DNA of 64,000 bases from an uncultured Collinsella sp. (GCA_900541855.1 UQLD01000004.1:50173-114172), one strand, 5' to 3'. Positions 32,940 to 44,108 are shown, counted from the stretch's first letter. A program made the numbers and translations. The notes: a model not told the origin generated them from the sequence alone.

Positions 32940-34400
32940 ATGAGCGAGTACGATTCCCAGCGTCCCCAGGATGCGGGCAACGCCGGCGAGACCCAGCAGC
33001 AGCCGCGCGTGCAGGTGGAGTCGACGCCTGCCGGCAGCAATATTCCCTACGTGCAGGCCTACGACACGCAGACCGGCAAGCCGCTGGGCGGTGCGCAGGT
33101 CGTGAACAAGTACACGGTGGTCAAGACCAAGACCAAAAAGCTGCCGATTTTCATTACAGCGCTCGCCGGCTGCGCCTGCGGCGCCCTGTTGGTCATCGCG
33201 CTCATTATGAGCGGCACGCTCGATATCGGTGGCGGCAAGAATGCCGTGACGGCGGGTGTTGCGGGTTCGTCGACGCAAAAGATCACCATTGACTCCGAGG
33301 ATACTACGCTGGCCGAGGCCGTTTCCGCCAAGGCCCTGCCCTCCGTCGTTTCCATCACTGCCACTTCGAGCGGCAGCCAGAATGGCTCGCTTTCGCAGTC
33401 TGCTGACGAGTCGGATGGCTCGGGCAGCGTCGGTTCGGGCGTGGTGCTCGATACCGAGGGCCACATCCTCACCAACAACCACGTGGTCGACGGCTACGAC
33501 CAGTACGTGGTGACCATGGACGACGGCACCACCTACGAGGCCGAGTTCGTGGGCAACGACGCCTCGAGCGACCTGGCCGTCATCAAGCTCAAGGATGCCG
33601 ACGCCTCCAAGCTCACGCCGATCGAGATCGGTGATTCCTCCAAGCTCAACGTGGGCGAGTGGGTCATGGCCATCGGCTCGCCGTTCGGCAACGAGCAGTC
33701 TGTCTCCACGGGCATTGTGTCGGCACTGTATCGCTCCACGGCCATGAGCTCTACCAACGGTAACACTATCTATGCCAACATGATCCAGACCGATGCCGCC
33801 ATCAACCCGGGCAACTCGGGTGGCGCGCTCGTTAACGACAATGGTGAGCTGGTGGGCATCAACTCGCTCATCGAGAGCTATTCGGGCTCCAGCTCGGGCG
33901 TGGGCTTTGCTATTCCCGTTAACTACGCCAAGAACATTGCCGACCAGATCATCGGCGGCAAGACGCCGGTTCATCCGTATCTGGGCGCCACACTTTCGAG
34001 CGTCAATGCGCTTAACGCCCGCACCAACAAGCTGAGCACCGATAGCGGCGCGTATGTGGCGAGCGTCGTTGAGGATGGTCCTGCTGCTAAGGCCGGAATT
34101 CAGGAGGGCGACGTCATCACCAAGCTGGGCGACGACGAGATCACGAGCGCCGATGGCCTGATCATCGCACTGCGCAGCCACGAGGTGGGCGAGAAGGTCG
34201 AGATCACGCTTATGCGCGGCAAGGACGAGAAGAAGGTCACGGTCGAGCTGGGCTCCGATGAGGAGTTGCAGAACCAGCAGCAGGACGACAGCTCGACCGA
34301 CACCGGCAACGGCGGTATTACCGACGAGCAGCTGCGCCAGTACCTGGAGGAGCTGCTGGGCCAGCAGGGTCAGGGCCAGGGCTACGGCCAGGGCTACTAG
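32940..34400 (+). CDS. HtrA/DegP-like membrane-anchored serine protease
   Basis: 486 residues. An N-terminal cytoplasmic segment (about 1-70) leads to one membrane helix (residues 73-93, IFITALAGCACGALLVIALIM). A trypsin-like domain follows with His181 (TNNHVV), Asp211 (SSDLAVIKL) and Ser293 (NPGNSGGAL), then a PDZ domain (about 350-440) and a Gln/Gly-rich tail. It degrades or refolds damaged proteins at the cell surface. AAAGGATCGCAGCT precedes the ATG at 32940. Single gene with its own terminator. Confidence 0.92.
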   Translation: MSEYDSQRPQDAGNAGETQQQPRVQVESTPAGSNIPYVQAYDTQTGKPLGGAQVVNKYTVVKTKTKKLPIFITALAGCACGALLVIALIMSGTLDIGGGKNAVTAGVAGSSTQKITIDSEDTTLAEAVSAKALPSVVSITATSSGSQNGSLSQSADESDGSGSVGSGVVLDTEGHILTNNHVVDGYDQYVVTMDDGTTYEAEFVGNDASSDLAVIKLKDADASKLTPIEIGDSSKLNVGEWVMAIGSPFGNEQSVSTGIVSALYRSTAMSSTNGNTIYANMIQTDAAINPGNSGGALVNDNGELVGINSLIESYSGSSSGVGFAIPVNYAKNIADQIIGGKTPVHPYLGATLSSVNALNARTNKLSTDSGAYVASVVEDGPAAKAGIQEGDVITKLGDDEITSADGLIIALRSHEVGEKVEITLMRGKDEKKVTVELGSDEELQNQQQDDSSTDTGNGGITDEQLRQYLEELLGQQGQGQGYGQGY

Positions 34401-34427
34401 CGAGCCGTTTCGCATATGCCGAAGCCA

Positions 34428-34468
34428 GAGGGGCTGTCCCGCCAAGTGTGGGACAGCCCCTCTTTTCT
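34428..34468 (+). terminator. Terminator of the htrA-type gene
   Basis: 13-bp stem GAGGGGCTGTCCC / GGGACAGCCCCTC (34428-34440 with 34450-34462) then TTTTCTT. Confidence 0.88.
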
Positions 34469-34537
34469 TATTGATCCGTTGGGGACGGAGGAAAACGGAT
34501 CGCTTGGGGCTGACAAGAGGCCTGGTCCGGAATGGTC

Positions 34538-34740
34538 TGGACAGTTAGTTCAGATACGTATAAATCTGGGGCAGCTTGGGATGCGTTTTGAGCAATTTTT
34601 GATTGGGATGGGGCTCGAATGGGTGTTTGGAAGGGAGAGCGGGACGTTTACATGGTCTCGAGGAGCCCAAATTAGTTGAAACAGGGGTGTTCGTGCCTGA
34701 TTCAGCTCTAGGATTTATACGTATCTGAACTAACTGTCCA
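34538..34740. mobile_element. 203-bp element with perfect 29-bp terminal inverted repeats
   Basis: TGGACAGTTAGTTCAGATACG plus eight more bases (34538-34566) is exactly inverted at 34712-34740. The 145 bp between has no gene. Size, perfect ends and intergenic position resemble a MITE or another non-autonomous transposable element. No clear target duplication is visible. It fills most of the 448-bp gap 34401-34848, which otherwise holds the htrA terminator and ligA promoter. Confidence 0.72.
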
Positions 34741-34815
34741 CTCCAGTCTGGCGGCTGCCGATTCGGTGCGGTTCGAGACCGCTATTCGGCCTCATTGCGA
34801 CCGGTGGTACTCTAG

Positions 34816-37077
<2,262 letters not shown>

Positions 37078-37100
37078 GACATCGATAATCAAATTAGAAA

Positions 37101-37137
37101 ACCTCCCGGAAAGGTTGATACTTTCCGGGAGGTTTTT
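37101..37137 (+). terminator. Terminator of ligA
   Basis: 13-bp perfect stem (37101-37113 with 37121-37133), seven-base loop, T-run; 23 bp past the ligA stop. Confidence 0.92.
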
Positions 37138-37190
37138 ATTTGGGCGTGGTGGCGGGCAGCATGATCTGCGTCATGTAGGTTGCTGAGGGT
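37136..37190 (-). pseudogene. Gene-end fragment (…ATYMTQIMLPATTPK)
   Basis: The minus-strand frame ends ATYMTQIMLPATTPK-stop and closely resembles the end fragment at 38469-38566 (TTYVTQITVPVAPSK). Only the last 15-20 codons are recognisable. The parent gene is not known. The rest of 37191-37294 has a GGGGCCCCG/CGGGGC hairpin and nothing else. Confidence 0.5.
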
Positions 37191-37294
37191 GACCCTGCGG
37201 AGCGGTGTCGTTCCGGAGCGATAGAAGATTCATACAAAGCAAAGGGGCCCCGCAGTGAGGTTCCACAACGGGGCTGCCCCATTGTGATGAGTTT

Positions 37295-37326
37295 TATACA
37301 CTTTAACATTAACATTAACGTGTATA
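37295..37326 (+). promoter_or_regulatory. Inverted repeat at the toxin-antitoxin promoter
   Basis: TATACAC (37295-37301) and GTGTATA (37320-37326) face each other across TTAACATTAACATTAAC, 36 bp upstream of the antitoxin start. Such sites usually bind the antitoxin for autoregulation. Confidence 0.6.
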
Positions 37327-37361
37327 CTTAGCAGTGAAGATATATGTTGAGAGGAGCAGTT

Positions 37362-37754
37362 ATGGTTACCGTCGCGTTTTCGGAACTGCGCCAAAACCTT
37401 ACGCAGGTGGCCGAAAAGGTTGCCAATGAGGGCGAGGAGGTTGTGGTCTTCAAGCGGAGCAAGCCGTTGTTCAAGATCGTGCCGCTCGACTATCAAAGCC
37501 CGGTTGCAGTGGAATATGACGCTGCCCAGGAGCGCGGGGGTGCAAAGCCGACGTGCGGCTCGGACAAGCCCAAGCGCGACGTGGGTACGATGTGGCATCC
37601 CAAGATCACCTGGAAGGAGATCCGTGAGATGCTCGCGGAGAATGAGGACTACCAGGAGTATCTCGATATCGTAGCCAAAATGCCAAAAGGAACGCCGCTC
37701 GATACGATGACGGTTGAAGATGAAAAGCGCGTCGCGAGGGAGCGCTACCTATGA
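37362..37754 (+). CDS. Phd/YefM-like antitoxin
   Basis: 130 residues. The N-terminal Phd/YefM DNA-binding fold is clear (VTVAFSELRQNLTQVAEKVANEGEEVVVFKRSKPLFKIVPL). The C-terminal half is long for the family and charged, including HPKITWKEIREMLAENEDY, presumably the toxin-binding tail. GAGAGGAGCAGTT precedes the ATG. Its stop overlaps the toxin start by four bases (ATGA), the usual arrangement. An inverted repeat lies at its promoter. Confidence 0.87.
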   Translation: MVTVAFSELRQNLTQVAEKVANEGEEVVVFKRSKPLFKIVPLDYQSPVAVEYDAAQERGGAKPTCGSDKPKRDVGTMWHPKITWKEIREMLAENEDYQEYLDIVAKMPKGTPLDTMTVEDEKRVARERYL

Positions 37755-38173
37755 GAGCATTTCTCGATACCAATTTTCTGCTCGATTGCGTGCTTCCGGG
37801 CCGGCCGGAGCACGCAGCGGCGCAAACGATCAAGGGGCTCGTCGACGTGGGGCTTATCGAAGGCGTTGTTTCGGCCTGCTCTCTCAAGGACGCGTATTAC
37901 ATTCTCACCAAACAGGCCGGCGAGGCGCGCGGGCGCGAGGTAGTGCGCGACTGCCTTAAGAGCTACTCGGTAGAGTCTCTCGACCAAGAGGCTTGTTTTG
38001 CCTCCGCCTATTCCGATGAGCCGGACTTTGAGGACGGCTGTATCCGTGCGATGGCCGAGCGTGCCGGCGTGGACTTTATTATCACGCGTGACCGCGCCGC
38101 TTTTGTGCGCTCGACCATCAAGACCTTCTCGCCTGCAGAGTTCATCCGTGCGTTTCCGATTCCAGAGGAGTAA
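37751..38173 (+). CDS. PIN-domain toxin (VapC-like RNase)
   Basis: 140 residues with PIN-domain acids: Asp6 in RAFLDTNFLLD, Asp12, and the C-terminal DFEDGCIRAMAERAGVDFIITRD cluster. PIN toxins cleave RNA, often tRNA or rRNA, when the antitoxin is lost. Coupled to the Phd-like antitoxin by ATGA overlap. A second, broken toxin-antitoxin pair follows directly downstream. Confidence 0.87.
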   Translation: MRAFLDTNFLLDCVLPGRPEHAAAQTIKGLVDVGLIEGVVSACSLKDAYYILTKQAGEARGREVVRDCLKSYSVESLDQEACFASAYSDEPDFEDGCIRAMAERAGVDFIITRDRAAFVRSTIKTFSPAEFIRAFPIPEE

Positions 38174-38225
38174 AACCGCCACACCGGGGACTGTCCCCGG
38201 CGTTTGGCGAGCTTGTTGGGAGGCT

Positions 38226-38426
38226 CCTGGTCCAGTGACTGTTACAAAAAACGGCTATAGCAAATTTGTTGTACTTCGGTCTGAAGACTATGACTTCATG
38301 GTTCAGGAACAGGCTAAGGCTCGTCTGATGGCTCGTATAGCTGTGGCCGAGCGGGAGCGTGCTGCTGGCATGGCGCGTGATGCCTTTGAGGCTCTCGATG
38401 ACCTTGAGGCAAAATATGGCCTATAA
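38226..38426 (+). pseudogene. 5'-truncated second Phd/YefM antitoxin
   Basis: The frame reads GPVTVTKNGYSKFVVLRSEDYDF, then a charged helix to DLEAKYGL-stop: the C-terminal two thirds of a Phd/YefM antitoxin. The expected N-terminus (a Met followed by the SELR-like helix) is missing; upstream is GC-rich filler including a TCCCCGG word. It overlaps the truncated toxin frame. Confidence 0.75.
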
Positions 38427-38511
38427 CGTCAAGATTCTGCCTTCAGCCGAACGTTTTCTGGGCAGTTCTTATTTGGACGGGGCAACCGGCACCGTGATCT
38501 GCGTCACGTAG
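38416..38511 (+). pseudogene. 3'-truncated RelE/ParE-type toxin
   Basis: A 31-codon frame starts MAYNVKILPSAERF, a clear RelE/ParE N-terminus, and then diverges into unrelated sequence and a stop at 38511. It overlaps the antitoxin remnant by eleven bases as in intact systems. The toxin core is lost, so no activity is expected. Confidence 0.75.
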
Positions 38512-38566
38512 GTTGTGGGGTCGTCGCTGATGATGTCGTCGATAAGGGCGATTTCGCGTTGCCCCG
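38469..38566 (-). pseudogene. Gene-end fragment (…IDDIISDDPTTYVTQITVPVAPSK)
   Basis: The minus-strand frame ends in a sequence matching the fragment at 37136 (TYVTQI versus TYMTQI). It follows the MATE gene stop directly. Two copies of the same gene end thus bracket the toxin-antitoxin modules, suggesting that the modules were inserted into, or recombined with, a duplicated sequence. Confidence 0.5.
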
Positions 38567-39913
38567 CTACGCTGCCAACTTGTCAAAAGCCCCGCGTCGG
38601 TTGAGCACGGTAAACGCGACAACACAGATGACTGCCGACAGAATCGACCCGCACGGCGAAGCGATGCCCATGGGAAACAGCGTGTCGGAATAGGCGTTCG
38701 ACAGCAGCCACGCGCCCGGCACGCGAATGAGCGCCACGGCCAGCACGTTGTGCGCAAAGCCGATGTAGCTCTTGCCATACGCAGCGAAAAAGCCGCTAAA
38801 GCAAATGTGGATGCCGGCAAAAATCGCGTCGAAAATATAGCTGCGCATATAGCCGGTGCCGGCCGCGACCACCGCAGAGTCCTTGGCAAAAAAGCCGATA
38901 AACGCCGGCGCCACCAGCCACATCAGCACCGTGATCAGGCAGCCGTACACCACCGAGATCGTCATGGCGTCTTTAAGCACCTGACATGCGCGGTCGCCCT
39001 TGCCCGCGCCGGCGTTTTGCGCCGTGAGCGCGCTGACGGTGGCACCCATGGAACTCGGCACAATGAACAAAAAGCTGATCATCTTCTCGACCAGGCCCAC
39101 GGCGGCGGCGTCGACGAGCCCTCGGTGGTTGGCAATGACGGTGATGAACATAAACGCCACCTGGATGCAGCCGTCCTGCACGGCCACGGGCACGCCGATC
39201 TTAAGAATGCTGCCGAGCACCTCGGGCTGGGGGCGCAGGTCGCTGCGCTTAACGTGGATGTTCGTGCGGCGGCTCTTGAGCCACACGAGTGCGAGGGCAA
39301 CGCTGGCCGTCTGGGCGGTTACCGTGCCGAGCGCCGCGCCCACGGGGCCGAGCCCCATGTGCCCGATAAACAGAAAATCGAGCGCGATGTTAATGATGCA
39401 CGCCACGCCGATCACGTACATGGGCGAGCGCGAATCGCCCAGCCCGCGAAAGATGGCCGAAAGAATGTTGTATGCGGCGATAAACGGAATGCCGACAAAG
39501 CAGATACGCAGGTAGGCGGCGGTTCCTTCGACTGCCTCGGCCGGCGTGCCAATGAGCGCCACGATTTGCGGGCACAGTGCGAGCAGGATAGCGGCCAGCA
39601 CCACCGAGACACCCATAAAGAGCGTGATGGTGTTGCCGATGGCGGTCTCGGCGCGGTCGAAGCGACGCGAGCCCACGGCGTGGCCGACGATGACCGTCGT
39701 TCCCATGGCCAGGCCCACGAGCGTCACGGTAATGATATAGAGCGTCTGCGCGCCATTACCCACGGCGGTGATGCCGGCGGCGCCGCTAAACTGCCCCATC
39801 ATGTACAGGTCGGCCATGCCGTAGAGCATCTGCAAAAAGTACGAGAGCATATAGGGCAGGGCAAAGACCGCGATGGTCTTAAGGACATTGCCGCGTGTGA
39901 GGTCGTGTTCCAT
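38567..39913 (-). CDS. MATE-family efflux transporter
   Basis: 448 residues, about twelve membrane helices in two related halves, with MATE features: N-terminal LPYMLSYFLQMLYGMADLYMMG, VGNGAQTLYIITVTLVGLAMGTTV, and a repeat-like QNAGAGKGDRA in the second half. It exports cationic drugs or metabolites in exchange for sodium ions or protons. The ribosome site is weak (AGAAAG). The divergent ABC exporter lies 259 bp away, with a CTACAACGATTGTAG palindrome between them. Confidence 0.88.
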   Translation of the reverse strand: MEHDLTRGNVLKTIAVFALPYMLSYFLQMLYGMADLYMMGQFSGAAGITAVGNGAQTLYIITVTLVGLAMGTTVIVGHAVGSRRFDRAETAIGNTITLFMGVSVVLAAILLALCPQIVALIGTPAEAVEGTAAYLRICFVGIPFIAAYNILSAIFRGLGDSRSPMYVIGVACIINIALDFLFIGHMGLGPVGAALGTVTAQTASVALALVWLKSRRTNIHVKRSDLRPQPEVLGSILKIGVPVAVQDGCIQVAFMFITVIANHRGLVDAAAVGLVEKMISFLFIVPSSMGATVSALTAQNAGAGKGDRACQVLKDAMTISVVYGCLITVLMWLVAPAFIGFFAKDSAVVAAGTGYMRSYIFDAIFAGIHICFSGFFAAYGKSYIGFAHNVLAVALIRVPGAWLLSNAYSDTLFPMGIASPCGSILSAVICVVAFTVLNRRGAFDKLAA

Positions 39914-39963
39914 GGGCGGGGCTTTCTGGCTTGGTTCGTTTAGCTACCAGTGTAGTGAAAACC

Positions 39964-40132
39964 CTACAACGATTGTAGAGTCAAGGTTTGTGTTGACGCC
40001 GGAGCGAAAAAAGTCTCGCGCACCATTATTCCGAGTGAATATGGACACACATCACGAGAACTCGCCGCCGGCGCTAACCTTGCAGAAAACGATTTCGGAA
40101 TACTTGACACCATTATTCGGCGCGCAATAATA
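39964..40132 (+). promoter_or_regulatory. Palindrome and promoter between the MATE and ABC genes
   Basis: CTACAACGATTGTAG (39964-39978) is a 15-bp inverted repeat of the kind bound by TetR or MerR-type regulators. A good promoter for the ABC pair reads TTGACA (40104-40109), a 17-bp spacer and ATAATA (40127-40132). No regulator gene is adjacent. Confidence 0.6.
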
Positions 40133-40172
40133 CGTGCGTTTGCGAACAACGTTTGATGGGGGTTGAACCTGC

Positions 40173-42002
40173 GTGCGCAATCTCAAAATACTGTTTTCCT
40201 ATCTAGGGGCATACCGTCGCGATGCCATCCTCGGCGTGTTCTTTGTGTCGGTCGAGACGGTGCTCGAGCTGTTTATCCCGGTCATCATGGCCAACATCAT
40301 CGATGTGGGCGTGCCTGCGTGTGATATCAACTACATGCTGCTACAGGGTGCGTACATGTTGGTGTGCGCTGCGCTTTCGCTGGTACTGGGCTTGGGTTAT
40401 GCCCGCACGTCCGCCCGCGTTGCCTCGGGCCTAGGCGCCAACCTGCGCGAGGCCGAGTACAAAAAGATTCAGACGCTCGCTTTTGGTAACCTGGACAACT
40501 ACGACGCCAGCTCGCTCGTCACCCGCATGACCACGGACATCACCGTTATCCAAAATGCTGTGGGCAACGGCTTTCGCCCTATGGTGCGCGGCCCGGTGAC
40601 GCTTATCGTCGGCCTTATCTACGCGCTGATGCTGTCGCGCCCGCTCGCCACCGTCTTTGCGATCATCTTGCCCGTGCTGGCAATCGTACTGGGCGTCATC
40701 ACCTATCGCGTCAGTCCGCTCTACCGCCAACTCCAGACCTCGATGGACCACCTCAACGGCGTGGTACAGGAAGACCTCACCGCCGTGCGTGCCGTCAAGG
40801 CCTACGTTCGTACCGAGCACGAGGAGGCCAAGTTCGACACCGTCAATACCGAGCTCGCCGGCACTGCGACGAAGACCTTTGGCAACGCGGTGCTCAACCT
40901 GCCGGTGTTTCAGCTGTCGATGTACGTGGCTGCGCTCTCCATCCTGTGGATTGGCGGCCGCATGATTCTCGCCGGCAAGCTGGGCGTGGGCTCGCTCACG
41001 GGCTTTATGAGCTACGTCCTGCTGATCATGAATTCGCTCATGATGATTTCCAACGTGTTTTTGCTGCTCACGCGCGCTCTTACGAGTGTGGGCCGTATCG
41101 CCGAGGTGCTCGATGAGGAGCCCTTTATCGCCAACCCCGCGGGAGACCTCGCGATTGCGGCGCCAGCGGACGGCAGTATCGAATTTCGCGACGTTTCCTT
41201 TAAATACCGCGCGGATGCAGCCGAGGATGTGCTCGAGCATATCGACCTTCGCATCGAGAGCGGCTCGACGGTGGGCATCCTCGGCGGCACGGGCTCGGGC
41301 AAGAGCTCGCTTGTGCAGCTGATTGCGCGCCTGTACGACGCTACCGAAGGCGCCGTGCTTGTGGGCGGACACGACGTGCGCGACTACGACCTCGCCGCCT
41401 TGCGCGACGCTGTGGGCATTGTGCTGCAAAAGAATGTGCTGTTTACGGGTACCGTGCGCGAGAACCTGCAGTGGGGCAATCCGCAGGCGTCGGACGATGA
41501 GCTCCTCGCGGCTTGCCGCGCGGCGTGCGTGGACGAGTTCCTTGATCGCATCGGCGGGCTGGACGGCGAGTTGGGCCAAGGCGGCGCCGGTGTCTCGGGT
41601 GGCCAGAAGCAACGCCTGTGCATCGCGCGCACGCTGCTCAAGCATCCGCGCGTGCTCATTTTTGATGACTCCACCAGCGCGGTCGATATGGCGACCGACG
41701 CTAAGATTCGCGAGCACATCGCCCGGATTTCCGATACGACCGTGCTCATCATCGCCCAGCGCATCGCGAGTGTCATGGATGCCGATCGCATTGTGGTATT
41801 GGACGACGGTCGTGTCCACGGCGTGGGCACGCACGAGGAACTGCTAGCGGGCGACAACATATACCAGGAGATTTATGCCTCGCAGATGGAGTTTGCGAGG
41901 AACGCGGACGCCGGCGACGGCAGCGACGATGGTTGCGCGAATGATCCGTTTTCCTCCGTCGCATGCGGATCGCCCTTGGAAGGGGGTGAGCGTCATGCCT
42001 AA
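40173..42002 (+). CDS. ABC exporter subunit A (degenerate nucleotide site)
   Basis: 609 residues from a GTG start: six-helix exporter membrane domain (1-310) and ATPase domain with Walker A GGTGSGKSS near 370, signature VSGGQKQR and Walker B VLIFDDSTSAVD. The residue after the Walker B Asp is Asp, not the catalytic Glu, the mark of the degenerate half of heterodimeric exporters (TM287/288, BmrCD type). The next gene encodes the partner and overlaps by eight bases. Substrate unknown; drugs, lipids and peptides are all possible. Confidence 0.9.
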   Translation: MRNLKILFSYLGAYRRDAILGVFFVSVETVLELFIPVIMANIIDVGVPACDINYMLLQGAYMLVCAALSLVLGLGYARTSARVASGLGANLREAEYKKIQTLAFGNLDNYDASSLVTRMTTDITVIQNAVGNGFRPMVRGPVTLIVGLIYALMLSRPLATVFAIILPVLAIVLGVITYRVSPLYRQLQTSMDHLNGVVQEDLTAVRAVKAYVRTEHEEAKFDTVNTELAGTATKTFGNAVLNLPVFQLSMYVAALSILWIGGRMILAGKLGVGSLTGFMSYVLLIMNSLMMISNVFLLLTRALTSVGRIAEVLDEEPFIANPAGDLAIAAPADGSIEFRDVSFKYRADAAEDVLEHIDLRIESGSTVGILGGTGSGKSSLVQLIARLYDATEGAVLVGGHDVRDYDLAALRDAVGIVLQKNVLFTGTVRENLQWGNPQASDDELLAACRAACVDEFLDRIGGLDGELGQGGAGVSGGQKQRLCIARTLLKHPRVLIFDDSTSAVDMATDAKIREHIARISDTTVLIIAQRIASVMDADRIVVLDDGRVHGVGTHEELLAGDNIYQEIYASQMEFARNADAGDGSDDGCANDPFSSVACGSPLEGGERHA

Positions 42003-43893
42003 GACCGCAGCCCAAGCACGCCCGGCCGACCTCAAGCGCACTGTGCGCCGCTTGCTCTCCTACATGGGGCATGCCAAGTTCTCGTTGCTCGCGGTGGGCG
42101 TGCTCGCCTCCGTTGCCGCCATCGCGAGCCTCGCCGGCACCTACATGGTGCGCCCCATCGTTAACGGTTTGGCCACGGGCGGGGAGGAACTGCTCGCCAA
42201 GCAGGTCATCCTGACGGCGATCATCTACGCTGCGGGCGTGCTCTCGGCCCTGGGCTACTCGCAGATCATGGTGCGCGCGGCCCAACGCGTGGTGTCCGAT
42301 ATTCGCCGCGACCTGTTCGCGCACATCCAGACGCTGCCGCTCAGTTATTTTGACAGCACGCGCTCGGGCGACATCATGAGCTTTTTCACCAATGACGTCG
42401 ACACCGTCTCCGAGGCGCTTAACAACAGCTTTGCCAACGTGATTCAGGCCACCATTCAGGTTGTGGGCACCACGGCCATGCTCATCATCCTTAACTGGCA
42501 GCTCACGATTATCACACTCGTGTGCGATGCGGCCATTGTGCTGTATGCGCGCTATTCGGGCGCGCGCTCTAAGCGCTTCTTTGCCGCCCAGCAGGCATCG
42601 CTTGGCGACCTGGACGGATATATCGAAGAGATGGTCTCGGGCCAAAAGGTCATCAAGGTCTTTAACCGCGAGGCGGCGAATGTCGCCGGCTTTGCCTGCC
42701 GCAACGACGAGCTTCGCCGCACCGGCACCGCCGCCGTGAGCTATGCCAACTCCATGGTGCCCATGACTGTCGTGATTGGCTACGTCAACTATGCCATCGT
42801 CGCCGTGGCGGGCGGCATGCTCTGCATCAAGGGGCTCGCCGACGTAGGTGCGCTCGCGAGCTACCTGGTCTTTGTGCGCCAGGCCGCCATGCCCATCAAC
42901 CAGTTTACGCAGCTCGGCAACTTCTTGCTCAACGCGTTGGCCGGTGCCGAGCGCCTGTTTGCGGCTATGGACCTTAAGCCCGAGGTGGACGAGGGCTGCG
43001 TGGAGCTGGTGCAGACGGGCGACGCCGCATGGGCGTGGAAGATTCCCGAGGGTCAGGGCGTGGGCGCGTACGGGCACTTGCATGATGTGGTTGCTGTTGA
43101 TGAGTCGGGCCGCGCGGTGGCCGCCGACGGCACCGAGCTCACGTGCGGCTTGGTCCCGCTTGCCGGCGACGTGCGCTTCCATGCCGTGGACTTTTCCTAC
43201 GTGCCGGGCACCCGTGTGCTCACGGACCTCAACCTGTTTGCCAAGCCGGGGCAAAAGATCGCGTTTGTGGGCTCGACGGGTGCCGGAAAGACGACCATCA
43301 CCAACCTCATCAACCGCTTCTACGAGGTTGATGACGGCGAGATCACGTACGACGGCATCGACGTCAAGCACATTGCCAAGGCCAGCCTGCGCGGGTCGCT
43401 CGGCATTGTGCTGCAGGACACGCACCTGTTTAGCGGCACCATTGCGCAGAACATCCGCTTTGGCAAGCTCGACGCGACCGACGAGGAGGTGCGCGCCGCT
43501 GCCGAGGCCGCCTGCGCCGACTCGTTTATCCGCCGCCTGCCGCGGGGCTACGACACACCGGTCACGGCCGACGGCGCCAACCTGTCGCAGGGTCAGCGTC
43601 AGCTGCTCGCCATCGCGCGCGTGGCCGTCGCTGATCCGCCGGTGCTCATCCTGGACGAGGCCACGAGCTCCATTGACACGCGTACCGAAAAGCTCATCGA
43701 GCGCGGTATGGACCGCATCATGCGCGGTCGCACCACGTTTATGATCGCGCACCGCCTGTCCACTGTCCGCGACGCCGACGCCATCATGGTCCTCGAACAC
43801 GGCCGCATCATCGAGCGCGGCACGCACGAAGAGCTGCTCGCCCAGCACGGCGAGTACTGGCAGCTGGCGCATGGCTTAAAAGAGCTGGATTAA
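41995..43893 (+). CDS. ABC exporter subunit B (canonical ATPase)
   Basis: 632 residues: exporter membrane domain, an unusual 70-residue insert between membrane and ATPase domains (about 330-400, rich in Gly/Val/Ala), then Walker A GSTGAGKTT, signature LSQGQRQ (second residue group departs from LSGGQ) and Walker B VLILDEATSSID with catalytic Glu. The ATG at 41995 follows GGAAGGGGGTGAG and lies inside the end of the upstream gene, so the two subunits are translationally coupled. It pairs with subunit A. Confidence 0.9.
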   Translation: MPKTAAQARPADLKRTVRRLLSYMGHAKFSLLAVGVLASVAAIASLAGTYMVRPIVNGLATGGEELLAKQVILTAIIYAAGVLSALGYSQIMVRAAQRVVSDIRRDLFAHIQTLPLSYFDSTRSGDIMSFFTNDVDTVSEALNNSFANVIQATIQVVGTTAMLIILNWQLTIITLVCDAAIVLYARYSGARSKRFFAAQQASLGDLDGYIEEMVSGQKVIKVFNREAANVAGFACRNDELRRTGTAAVSYANSMVPMTVVIGYVNYAIVAVAGGMLCIKGLADVGALASYLVFVRQAAMPINQFTQLGNFLLNALAGAERLFAAMDLKPEVDEGCVELVQTGDAAWAWKIPEGQGVGAYGHLHDVVAVDESGRAVAADGTELTCGLVPLAGDVRFHAVDFSYVPGTRVLTDLNLFAKPGQKIAFVGSTGAGKTTITNLINRFYEVDDGEITYDGIDVKHIAKASLRGSLGIVLQDTHLFSGTIAQNIRFGKLDATDEEVRAAAEAACADSFIRRLPRGYDTPVTADGANLSQGQRQLLAIARVAVADPPVLILDEATSSIDTRTEKLIERGMDRIMRGRTTFMIAHRLSTVRDADAIMVLEHGRIIERGTHEELLAQHGEYWQLAHGLKELD

Positions 43894-43942
43894 CCCGTTC
43901 GAGCACGATGCTTTGATCCCTCCGTGCCCCTCACCTCGCCTC

Positions 43943-44007
43943 AAACCATCACAACATTCGACGTTTTTTGCCAAAATCGGGAAAAGCATCGAATGTTGTG
44001 ATGGTTT
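43943..44007. repeat. 65-bp palindrome (CCATCACAACATTCGA), copy 1
   Basis: 19-bp perfect arms AAACCATCACAACATTCGA and TCGAATGTTGTGATGGTTT around a 27-base centre. Copies at 45185, 47979 and 60107 keep the arms and part of the centre. Confidence 0.85.
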
Positions 44008-44108
44008 TTCTGCCACTCGATCGAGTGGAATCGCTTTCTTGCGCACGAAGGTGTGCGAACCCGTGAGCAGGGGAATAAGGTTGGTTATCCGACTCCATTG
44101 GAGGGCTC

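Noticed and set aside
34757..34790. T-arm-like GCGG-TTCGAGA-CCGC sequence suggesting a tRNA end
   Set aside because: No anticodon arm, D arm or acceptor partner could be found upstream; it is a lone match beside the ligA promoter.
39979..40157. Open frame reading AGANLAENDFGILDTIIRRAII between the MATE and ABC genes
   Set aside because: No start codon or ribosome site, and it overlaps the best promoter for the ABC pair.
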